Below are positions 8,550 through 15,248 of a stretch of 32,476 bases of DNA, piece after piece. The DNA comes from Pelagihabitans sp037969055 (GTDB lineage Bacteria; Bacteroidota; Bacteroidia; Flavobacteriales; Flavobacteriaceae), in assembly GCA_037969055.1 (NCBI GenBank), contig JBBKWR010000150.1:1-32476 (forward strand). Direction: 5' to 3'. The notes under the pieces were generated by a model. That model ran no database searches. It saw nothing but the letters and a program-made list of their open reading frames with translations, and was not told the origin of the DNA. Made by a program: the position numbers and the translations under genes. The first letter of the stretch is position 1; the number at the start of each line of letters is the position of its first letter.

Positions 8550-8890
8550 ATTGCTGAACATGGCAGGTCTCCTGACTTACGTACTGCCATTGACCTTCCC
8601 GCCCATGTTAAACTAGTTTCGGTGCCCGCTGTCCTATTAACGGTTGCTGTTCTGTCTAACAATTGCGCAATAATCTTTGCGCTCGCAGTGGTTTTTGAAG
8701 AAAATGGCAGCCATTCCGAATTTTATCGGAACAAAGCTTACAGTTGCGGGAACAGTTCCAGATTTTTTAAAATTCGATGGATGTTTTGCAGGATAGAGAT
8801 CAACACAAGACCCTGCCAAACCCATCAATTATAGTATCTAACCTCAAATCACTGGATTCCCTTTTAATCCCATTGCCCAACAGAACAACG
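8550..8890 (-). promoter_or_regulatory. Cobalamin riboswitch in btuB leader
   Basis: On the minus strand the 16-nt B12 box AGTCAGGAGACCTGCC is perfect (8562-8577), with GGGAAGG about 20 nt before it. The core CCCGCAACTGTAAGC lies at about 8737-8752. The 5' arm TTAAAAGGGAATCCAG (to about 8867) pairs with CTGGAACTGTTCCC (8748-8761) as P4/P5. A CCACTG element (near 8690) and a TTCCGA/TCGGAA hairpin fit the peripheral P7-P10 region. Between this element and the btuB ATG at 8473 are small hairpins (AAACTTT/AAAGTTT; GTATG/CATAC) that could form the expression platform. The loop between the P5 arms appears to hold an insertion (see findings). Confidence 0.96.
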
Positions 8891-8917
8891 GAAACCAAAA
8901 TTCATTGCGAAAGTAAA

Positions 8918-8947
8918 CAATCTAGGCAATAATTTAATCCTAGATTG
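8918..8947. promoter_or_regulatory. Perfect inverted repeat between divergent btuB and btuF promoters
   Basis: CAATCTAGG (8918-8926) and CCTAGATTG (8939-8947) are perfect 9-bp inverted arms with a 12-bp AT-rich spacer. The site lies just upstream of the riboswitch 5' end. It would overlap the -33 side of a possible minus-strand -7 box (TACTTTCG on that strand, 8908-8915) and lies next to a plus-strand near-match (TACTTTTA, 8957-8964). It looks like a dimeric repressor or activator site, but no regulator gene is present nearby. Confidence 0.5.
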
Positions 8948-8986
8948 AAATAATACTACTTTTAGTGCGCCTTAAAATAAAATGTT

Positions 8987-10129
8987 TTGAAAAGAGTACT
9001 TTTTGGGTTTGTTCTGATTTTTATACTTGGTTGTAAAAACAAAAATAATTCGCCAATAGATAATGTTCCCTCCGAAAGCACCGTTATACCCTATGCCAAA
9101 GGTTTTACCCTTGAACGTTCGGATAATGGGATAACCATCATAAAAATTTACTCGCCCTGGCCCAATGCCGAAGCCGCATTCACCTATGCTTTGGTACCGC
9201 GCGAAATTTTGCCCTATACCACTTTAAACGTAGATGCGTACGATGCCATCGTAGCAGTGCCCGTTGCACGTATCATCGTTACCTCAACTACACATATTCC
9301 GGCTTTGGAAGCATTGGGCGTGGCCGATAGATTGATTGGATTTCCTAGTACTTCTTTGATCTCGTCAAAATTTACAAGACAGCGAATTGATGAAGGATAC
9401 GTACAAGAATTGGGAAATAATGAAAATATCAATACCGAAGTTACCATTTCCCTGCACCCAGATGTTGTGGTGGGTTTTGGGATCAATAACCAAAACAAGG
9501 CCTATAAAACCTTACAACAATCTGGTATACCTGTGGTCTATAATGGCGATTGGACCGAGGAGACCCCATTGGGCAAAGCGGAATGGATCAAGTTTTTTGC
9601 TCCGTTTTTCAAGGCCGAAAAAAAAGCCGACAGCCTATTTAAGGAAATCGAATCCTCCTATTTGAAGGCCCAGGCACTTGCTGCGAAAGCCGTTGATAGA
9701 CCCACAGTACTTACTGGTGGATTGTATAAAGATGTGTGGCACGTTGCCGGCGGTAAAAGTTGGATGGCTACGTTTCTTAGGGACGCCCATGCAGATTACC
9801 TGTGGGCCGATACCCAGGACACTGGCGGTATCGCCCTCAGCTTAGAAAGTGTTCTAGAAAAGGCGCAAACAGCGGCTTTTTGGTTAAATCCTTCCAGTGA
9901 GACTACTTATGATGGGATGTCAGGAGCCAACAGGCATTACGAATATTTTGATGCCTTTAAGCATAAAAAGTGTTATTCCAGTAATAAGGTCAAAGGCGCG
10001 ACGGGTGGGGTATTGTTTTACGAGCTGGCCCCCAATCGCCCGGATTTGGTATTGCAAGACCTAATCCATATTTTTCACCCCGGACTCTTACCAGAATACG
10101 AACCTATTTTTTTTAAACCTTTGGACTAA
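8987..10129 (+). CDS. btuF: Cobalamin-type ABC transporter substrate-binding lipoprotein
   Basis: 380 residues with a short lipoprotein signal, KRVLFGFVLIFILGC, lipobox Cys16. The fold is the helical-backbone-linked class III binding protein (periplasmic binding protein type 2 of the BtuF/FecB kind): IVAVPVARIIVTSTTHIPALEALGVADRLIGFP, LHPDVVVGFG, and a late ALSLESVLEKAQTAAFWLNPSS. No Met occurs in frame before residue 260 and the signal peptide begins exactly at a TTG (8987), so a TTG start is likely. The permease gene follows without a gap. It presumably hands corrinoid from the BtuB receptor to the permease. A siderophore substrate cannot be excluded by sequence, but the neighbouring B12 riboswitch favours cobalamin. 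No riboswitch precedes this arm of the locus. Confidence 0.85.
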   Translation: MKRVLFGFVLIFILGCKNKNNSPIDNVPSESTVIPYAKGFTLERSDNGITIIKIYSPWPNAEAAFTYALVPREILPYTTLNVDAYDAIVAVPVARIIVTSTTHIPALEALGVADRLIGFPSTSLISSKFTRQRIDEGYVQELGNNENINTEVTISLHPDVVVGFGINNQNKAYKTLQQSGIPVVYNGDWTEETPLGKAEWIKFFAPFFKAEKKADSLFKEIESSYLKAQALAAKAVDRPTVLTGGLYKDVWHVAGGKSWMATFLRDAHADYLWADTQDTGGIALSLESVLEKAQTAAFWLNPSSETTYDGMSGANRHYEYFDAFKHKKCYSSNKVKGATGGVLFYELAPNRPDLVLQDLIHIFHPGLLPEYEPIFFKPLD

Positions 10130-10153
10130 TTGGACCACCCAATAAAATATCGA

Positions 10154-11161
10154 ATGCGATTTTTGATCTTGCTTACCATACTATTGGTCTGTTTCATGAT
10201 CAATATAAGTTTGGGCTCGGTTTCTATTCCGATCGTGGATACCCTAGCCACACTTTTTGGGGGAGCCAATGGCAATGAATCTTGGTATTATATCATTTGG
10301 AACTATAGAATACCCAAGGCCTTTACGGCCATCTTAACAGGAAGCGGACTCGCACTTAGCGGACTATTGATGCAGACCCTTTTCCGAAATCCATTGGCAG
10401 GTCCATTCGTTTTGGGAATTAGTTCGGGAGCTAGCCTAGGCGCGGCATTGATGATTATGGGTACCTCGATGTTTTCGGGTCTATTGGGCTTCAGTTGGTT
10501 CAATGATATTTCATTGGCGATAGCTGCAAGTATCGGCAGTTTTTTTGTCTTGTCGTTCGTGATGGTGGTAGCTTCTAAAATAAAAGATACCATGGCCCTT
10601 TTGATCATTGGATTGATGTTCGGCAGTATAACCTCGGCCATAGTAAGTGTTCTTGCCTATTTTACAGAGGCAGAAAAACTTCAACAATATATTTATTGGT
10701 CATTTGGCAGCGTCGGCAATCTTACATGGCAACAACTGTTGATTTTACTGGGTATCGTTTTAATAGGGATCCTCTTGGCAATATTGGGAATTAAGCCTTT
10801 AAATTCCATGCTTTTAGGAGAAAATTATGCAAAGAGTTTGGGGGTCGATCTAAAAAGGTCGAAAAATCTTATTATAACAGCAACCGGTATATTGGCCGGA
10901 GGGATTACCGCCTTTGCCGGTCCGATAGCCTTTGTAGGGTTGGCCGTACCCCATTTGACCCGACAAATTTTTAGTACTACCGACCACAGGGTATTGGTTC
11001 CAGCAGTGTTGATCTATGGTGGCCTTTTGATGTTGATATGCGATACGATCGCTCAATTACCGACCTCTGCGAGTGTGCTTCCAATCAATGCAATTACCAG
11101 TATTTTTGGAGCACCCGTGGTGATATGGTTGTTGGTTCGCAAACGTAAAATGGTCTTTTGA
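10154..11161 (+). CDS. btuC: FecCD-family ABC transporter permease (BtuC-like)
   Basis: A polytopic inner-membrane protein of 335 residues (343 if the TTG at 10130, which directly follows the btuF stop, is used). Hallmarks of the FecCD/BtuC family are NISLGSVSIP, WNYRIPKAFTAILTGSGLALSGLLMQTLFRNPLAGPFVLGISSGASLGA, and GPIAFVGLAVPHLTRQIF near residue 265, which contains the cytoplasmic coupling helix that contacts the ATPase. Roughly nine to ten hydrophobic segments are visible. It moves cobalamin (by context) across the inner membrane with the binding protein encoded immediately upstream and the ATPase encoded 127 bp downstream. Choice of ATG 10154 is based on codon preference only. Confidence 0.9.
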   Translation: MRFLILLTILLVCFMINISLGSVSIPIVDTLATLFGGANGNESWYYIIWNYRIPKAFTAILTGSGLALSGLLMQTLFRNPLAGPFVLGISSGASLGAALMIMGTSMFSGLLGFSWFNDISLAIAASIGSFFVLSFVMVVASKIKDTMALLIIGLMFGSITSAIVSVLAYFTEAEKLQQYIYWSFGSVGNLTWQQLLILLGIVLIGILLAILGIKPLNSMLLGENYAKSLGVDLKRSKNLIITATGILAGGITAFAGPIAFVGLAVPHLTRQIFSTTDHRVLVPAVLIYGGLLMLICDTIAQLPTSASVLPINAITSIFGAPVVIWLLVRKRKMVF

Positions 11162-11170
11162 TCGAAATAA

Positions 11171-11255
11171 GTTAATGGTTAATCGTTAATGGTTAATGGT
11201 TAATCGTTAATCGTTATTTGATAATTGTTAATTGTTAATTGTAACACGGTTAATA
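11171..11255 (+). repeat. Heptameric tandem repeat GTTAATN
   Basis: Eleven consecutive 7-bp units occupy 11171-11247: six exact GTTAATG or GTTAATC units, two diverged units (GTTATTT, GATAATT), two GTTAATT units and a degenerate GTAACAC. After one extra G, a further GTTAATA unit follows (11249-11255). The array fills most of the gap between the permease and ATPase genes. It has no coding potential and no clear hairpin. Confidence 0.9.
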
Positions 11256-11288
11256 AATTTCAATTAAAATATAGATATATTATCACCT

Positions 11289-12104
11289 TTGTTGCGTATC
11301 ATACACCTTAAAAAAATCGTTATTAATCCGTCTAATGAACATAGTACTCTTATAGCGACCGACCTTTCCGTTGGTTATAATAACACGCCTGTTGCCGAAG
11401 CGATCAACTTCTCATTATCGCCAGGTGAATTAACGGCCATTATTGGCATCAATGGTATCGGTAAATCTACATTGTTACGGACTTTGGGTAATTTACAGGC
11501 GCCATTATCGGGCAAGATATTGGTAAAAGGCAAGTCGATTGGTGACTATCGGAGCTTGGAATTGGCCTCAGAAATAAGTTTAGTGCTCACCGAACCCATT
11601 GCCTCGAATAACATGACTGTAATTGAAATGGTCGCCTTGGGCAGACAACCTTATACCAATTGGATTGGGACCTTAACGGTTAAAGATAAGGAGAGGATCA
11701 GAAATTCTTTATATATACTGGAACTTGAAACGCTGCAATATAAAAAATGCTATGAACTTAGTGATGGCCAACTTCAGCGGGTGATGATAGCGCGTGCCTT
11801 GGCTCAGGATACCGACTTGATCCTTTTGGACGAACCGACCAGCCATTTAGATCTTTACCACAAGGTCCAGATTTTAAAATTGTTGAAGTCGATAGCGCAC
11901 AAATCCCGTAAAACAGTGCTGTTTACCAGCCATGAAATTGATATGGCCATCCAGTTATCTGATAAGATATTGATTATGGATGGTGCTGGCAATCCATTTG
12001 GGCAGCCATGTGATCTAATTGAACAGCATGCCTTTGAAAATTTATTTCCTTCGGATACGCTATCCTTTGATTCCCAAACAGGTACTTTTCGAATCGAAAA
12101 GTAA
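11289..12104 (+). CDS. btuD: ABC transporter ATP-binding protein (BtuD/FecE-like)
   Basis: 271 residues with all ABC ATPase motifs: Walker A GINGIGKST (53-61), Q-loop region ISLVLTEP, signature LSDGQLQRVMIARAL (about 156-170), Walker B LILLDEPTSHLD and switch His in LFTSHEIDMA. It would power the FecCD-type permease encoded upstream. The start is uncertain: the frame opens at tandem TTG codons (11289 and 11292), there is no in-frame ATG before the middle of the gene, and similarity to the family begins only near residue 22 (IATDLSVGYNNTPVAEAINFSL). A near-consensus -7 box (CACCTTTG, 11284-11291) overlaps these TTGs, so it may have its own promoter and a downstream non-ATG start. A 127-bp gap with heptamer repeats separates it from btuC. 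Confidence 0.9.
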   Translation: MLRIIHLKKIVINPSNEHSTLIATDLSVGYNNTPVAEAINFSLSPGELTAIIGINGIGKSTLLRTLGNLQAPLSGKILVKGKSIGDYRSLELASEISLVLTEPIASNNMTVIEMVALGRQPYTNWIGTLTVKDKERIRNSLYILELETLQYKKCYELSDGQLQRVMIARALAQDTDLILLDEPTSHLDLYHKVQILKLLKSIAHKSRKTVLFTSHEIDMAIQLSDKILIMDGAGNPFGQPCDLIEQHAFENLFPSDTLSFDSQTGTFRIEK

Positions 12105-12170
12105 GGATTCCATCCTATTAAAATTTTAAAGTCAAACACGTATCTTTACTTCAAACACCTTTGAACAGGT

Positions 12171-13547
12171 ATGAACGAATATCTCATTTACTTGATAATT
12201 GGCATTGTATGCATTGCATTGGGCTACTTTATAGGCACATATATCCAGGTGCTTAAGACAAAATCCAGCCAAAGTGCCCTAGAGGAAAGGGAACTGCAAC
12301 TCCGAAACAGTCTGTCAATTCTTGAGGGAAAGCTAAGCGACGCTGAGGACCATAAGATTCACCTTCAGGTAGAAAAAGAACAAATGGGCAATCAGTTGGT
12401 CCGCTACGAGAGCGAGATGGAGAATTTGCGCATAAAAAACGCTGAGCAAAAACAAGAAGTCGAAAAGCTACAAGAAAAATTTACAAAAGAATTTGAAAAC
12501 TTGGCCAATAAGATCTTGGAGGAAAAAAGTTTAAAATTTACAGAGCGCAACGAGAAGAACATAAAAGACATTCTCACGCCGCTTAACGAAAAAATTCAGC
12601 TTTTTGAAAAAAAGGTGGAGGAAAGCCAAAAGGAAAATATCAGCATCCATTCTGCGTTGAAAGAACAGCTGCTCAATTTACAAAGCCAAAACCTAAAGAT
12701 TACCAAGGAGGCAGAAAACCTGACCAAAGCTTTGAAAGGCGATAGCAAAATGCAGGGCAATTGGGGCGAATTGGTATTGGAACGTGTACTTGAGAAATCT
12801 GGCCTGGAAAAAGACAGGGAATATTCCGTACAGCAAAGTTTTACGCTGGCTGATGGCACACGGGTTTTGCCAGATGTTATTATCAATCTACCAGATGGGA
12901 AAAAAATGGTGGTGGATTCCAAAGTATCGCTTACTGATTATGAGCGTTATGTAAATGCGGACGAGGATGGCCTAAAGGATAAATTTCTAAAAGACCATGT
13001 TAATTCGTTACGAAAGCATGTGGACCAATTATCCGCTAAAAAATATGAGGACCTTTATGAAATGGAAAGTCCAGATTTTGTGTTGATGTTCATTCCCATT
13101 GAACCTGCGTTTGCCGTAGCGATCAATACTGACAATTCGCTCTACAACAAGGCGTTCGAGAAAAATATAGTCATCGTTACGCCCTCAACTTTGTTGGCCA
13201 CATTGAGGACGATCGACAGTATGTGGAACAACGAAAAACATCAACGAAACGCGATAGAAATTGCCCGGCAGGCAGGTGCGTTGTATGATAAGTTTAAAGG
13301 TTTTATAGAAGATCTAATGAAAGTCGGTAAAAGGATGGATGATGCCAAAACCGAATACAAAGGTGCAATGAACAAGTTGGTAGAAGGGCGTGGGAATATT
13401 ATCAACAGCATTGAAAAGTTAAAAATAATGGGGGCCAAGGCAAAAAAATCAATTCCAGACGCCATCTTAAAACGGGCAAAAGAGGCCCATCTCAGTGAAC
13501 AAGATCCCTTTGCCGAAGCTTCCGAAGATAAAATGATTGAAAAATAA
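12171..13547 (+). CDS. rmuC: DNA recombination protein RmuC
   Basis: 458 residues. An N-terminal membrane anchor (about residues 4-25, LIYLIIGIVCIALGYFIGTYI) is followed by a long coiled coil (about 30-180) and the RmuC nuclease-like domain. The latter begins with KMQGNWGELVLERVLEKSGLEKDREY and carries the PD-(D/E)XK-like pattern LPDVIINLPDGKKMVVDSKVSL, with SPDFVLMFIPIEPAF further on. RmuC limits inversions between short inverted repeats and has been linked to genome stability. The gene seems to be transcribed from its own region (a 7/8 match to the -7 box, TATCTTTA, lies about 30 bp upstream) and is followed after 16 bp by a small membrane protein gene. The end is acidic (DPFAEASEDKMIEK). 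Length is typical. Confidence 0.96.
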   Translation: MNEYLIYLIIGIVCIALGYFIGTYIQVLKTKSSQSALEERELQLRNSLSILEGKLSDAEDHKIHLQVEKEQMGNQLVRYESEMENLRIKNAEQKQEVEKLQEKFTKEFENLANKILEEKSLKFTERNEKNIKDILTPLNEKIQLFEKKVEESQKENISIHSALKEQLLNLQSQNLKITKEAENLTKALKGDSKMQGNWGELVLERVLEKSGLEKDREYSVQQSFTLADGTRVLPDVIINLPDGKKMVVDSKVSLTDYERYVNADEDGLKDKFLKDHVNSLRKHVDQLSAKKYEDLYEMESPDFVLMFIPIEPAFAVAINTDNSLYNKAFEKNIVIVTPSTLLATLRTIDSMWNNEKHQRNAIEIARQAGALYDKFKGFIEDLMKVGKRMDDAKTEYKGAMNKLVEGRGNIINSIEKLKIMGAKAKKSIPDAILKRAKEAHLSEQDPFAEASEDKMIEK

Positions 13548-13563
13548 AGTGAAATATATTTAA

Positions 13564-13929
13564 ATGAAAAAAATACTGTTCATCGGGGTTACAGGCATCC
13601 TGGCATTGTTAGCGTTGTATTATGCGTTCATCTATTTTATACCGTATAGCGAGGGCGTTCGATCCGGAGAATTGATCAAGATAAGCCACAAGGGGGTCGT
13701 AGTTAAAACTTGGGAGGGCGAGATCAGCCAAGGTATATCAGGGGCTCAAATATTCACATTTTCCGTGCTTGACTCTAATAAAGAGGCCATTGAAAAATTG
13801 AACAAATATCAAGGGCAATATGTTAAGCTTACTTATATAGAACGATTCGCCACCTTCTTTTGGTTGGGCGATACAAAATATTTTATCACCAAGGTCGAGC
13901 AGGAACAATCGCCACATATGCGGAACTAA
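13564..13929 (+). CDS. Small membrane-anchored conserved hypothetical protein
   Basis: 121 residues. One N-terminal hydrophobic helix (KILFIGVTGILALLALYYAFIYFI, residues 3-26) acts as signal anchor or uncleaved signal. The exported domain of about 95 residues has the pattern YSEGVRSGELIKISHKGVVVKTWEGEISQG and LNKYQGQYVKLTYIERF, which reads as an all-beta, OB-like or SH3-like fold. There are no catalytic residues I recognise. It follows rmuC by 16 bp and precedes the thioesterase by 28 bp on the same strand, so it is probably in their operon. Database entries for such proteins in this region may carry pentose phosphate names by neighbourhood only; the sequence is unrelated to 6-phosphogluconate dehydrogenase. 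Function unknown. Confidence 0.8.
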   Translation: MKKILFIGVTGILALLALYYAFIYFIPYSEGVRSGELIKISHKGVVVKTWEGEISQGISGAQIFTFSVLDSNKEAIEKLNKYQGQYVKLTYIERFATFFWLGDTKYFITKVEQEQSPHMRN

Positions 13930-13957
13930 AACCAAAATAGATCAATACTACAAGTTT

Positions 13958-14503
13958 ATGGAAGAATTCAAAACCGCACGGGAGTCAAGGGTTTCCATTA
14001 CCGAATTAATGCTTCCCTCCCATTCTAACTTTGGGGGCAAGGTGCATGGCGGGCACATCCTGAACCTTATGGATCAGATCGCCTTTGCATGTGCCTCCAA
14101 ACACTCAAGAAGATATTGCGTAACGGCCTCCGTAAATCGGGTCAATTTTCTACATCCTGTCGAAGTCGGGGAACTGTTAACACTCAGGGCATCCGTTAAT
14201 TATACAGGAAGGACTTCAATGGTGGTGGGCGTTCGGGTTGATGCCGAGAATATCACATCAGGAAGGAAACGGCATTGCAATTCTTCCTATTTTACCATGG
14301 TTGCCCAGGACGAAGATGGCAAAAGTATCGCAATACCAGGCCTATTGATCCAAGATCAACAAGGGATTCGCAGGTTTGCCAGAAGCGTGGTCCGAAAAGA
14401 TGCGGCCCAAAAGCGGGATACCCAATTTGATGAAAGCAATTTCAAAGTTGAAGGCTACCTCGACACATTATCAAAAGAGAACATCAAAATTGAACTCAGT
14501 TAA
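13958..14503 (+). CDS. Acyl-CoA thioesterase (hotdog fold, YciA/BACH type)
   Basis: 181 residues. The hotdog-fold thioesterase motif is clear: LMLPSHSNFGGKVHGGHILNLMDQIAFACASKHS, with the HGG turn and the Asp at the start of the central helix that are usual for the acyl-CoA hydrolase family, then VTASVNRVNFLHPVEVGELLTLRASVNYTGRTSM. A C-terminal extension of about 40 charged residues follows the fold. The enzyme hydrolyses acyl-CoA to free acid and CoA in the cytoplasm; chain-length preference cannot be read. It ends 8 bp inside the 3' end of the convergent pgl gene, so the two stop codons overlap in opposite strands. Confidence 0.92.
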   Translation: MEEFKTARESRVSITELMLPSHSNFGGKVHGGHILNLMDQIAFACASKHSRRYCVTASVNRVNFLHPVEVGELLTLRASVNYTGRTSMVVGVRVDAENITSGRKRHCNSSYFTMVAQDEDGKSIAIPGLLIQDQQGIRRFARSVVRKDAAQKRDTQFDESNFKVEGYLDTLSKENIKIELS

Positions 14504-15215
14504 TACGAGACGCGGCCTCGGCATCCAAAAACCATTTTAAATTTCCTGAAATTGGACGAACCATACTGGCCGGATATGATTTGTAGTCGCCTTCTCTGTT
14601 TATTATTTCCTTTACTTTTTGATTTTTATTTTCACCAGTGACCAAAAAATGTACCTCCGTGGCATTATTGATGATCCTCCCAGTTATCGTAATCCTTTTT
14701 TGGCCCGATTCGGGATGGACCGCCGTTATACAAAGTTTCTTGGAATCCCATAAAGTAATTTGATCAGGAAATATTGATGCGGTATGCCCATCATCGCCCA
14801 TACCTAATATAACGAGATCAAATTGCGGAACTCCATCGATTTTGGGCAAATGTCTCTCCAAAGTCCGTGCATAGCGCATGGCTTCCTTTTCTGGATCATG
14901 CTCACCCATAATCCTATGGATATTCTTCCTCGGTATTTCGATTTTTGAAATCAAATGATCAAGTGTCATTTTAAAGTTGCTTTCGGGATCGGTTGGTAGC
15001 ACGCATCGCTCGTCGCCCCAGAAAAGGTTCACCTTGCTCCATTTAATTTTATGGGCAAAGTTCGAAGCGAGTTCATCAAATATCAATTTCGGGGTACTGC
15101 CCCCAGAGAGGGCGACGTTAAAAGTTTCTTTGTTGCGTATCAATTCAACGAGAGATGCGCAAAAGTCCTTTGCCAGAATCGATTTTGTTTTCGATATTTT
15201 TAGTTGCATTGTCAT
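14496..15215 (-). CDS. pgl: 6-phosphogluconolactonase
   Basis: 239 residues of the DevB/Pgl type that hydrolyses 6-phosphogluconolactone to 6-phosphogluconate, second step of the oxidative pentose phosphate route. Visible motifs are NVALSGGSTPKLIFDEL (about 33-49), VNLFWGDERCVLPTDPESNFKMT (about 61-83) and VILGMGDDGHTASIFPD (about 134-150), which together form the sugar-phosphate pocket of this glucosamine-6-phosphate isomerase-like fold. It lies 33 bp downstream of zwf on the same strand, so the two are co-transcribed. A second Met two codons in (15209) is also a possible start. Length is normal. Confidence 0.96.
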   Translation of the reverse strand: MTMQLKISKTKSILAKDFCASLVELIRNKETFNVALSGGSTPKLIFDELASNFAHKIKWSKVNLFWGDERCVLPTDPESNFKMTLDHLISKIEIPRKNIHRIMGEHDPEKEAMRYARTLERHLPKIDGVPQFDLVILGMGDDGHTASIFPDQITLWDSKKLCITAVHPESGQKRITITGRIINNATEVHFLVTGENKNQKVKEIINREGDYKSYPASMVRPISGNLKWFLDAEAASRIN

Positions 15216-15248
15216 TAATTTGCTGTCATTTCTCGATGAAATAGTGAG

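Noticed and set aside
8547..8834. Open frames on both strands (95 codons plus, 63 codons minus) in the btuB leader
   Set aside because: The region is a cobalamin riboswitch with conserved elements; the frames have no initiation context and no family resemblance.
11171..11255. CRISPR or telomere-like array
   Set aside because: The unit is only 7 bp and contiguous with no spacers, and no cas genes are nearby; it is a simple tandem repeat.
13564..13929. Labelling the small protein as 6-phosphogluconate dehydrogenase
   Set aside because: It has a single transmembrane anchor and no dinucleotide-binding motif; the true enzyme is encoded by gnd at 16898-18316.
14496..14503. 8-bp overlap of the thioesterase and pgl 3' ends as a sign of frameshift
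   Set aside because: Both proteins have normal lengths and C-termini; convergent genes commonly share a few bases.
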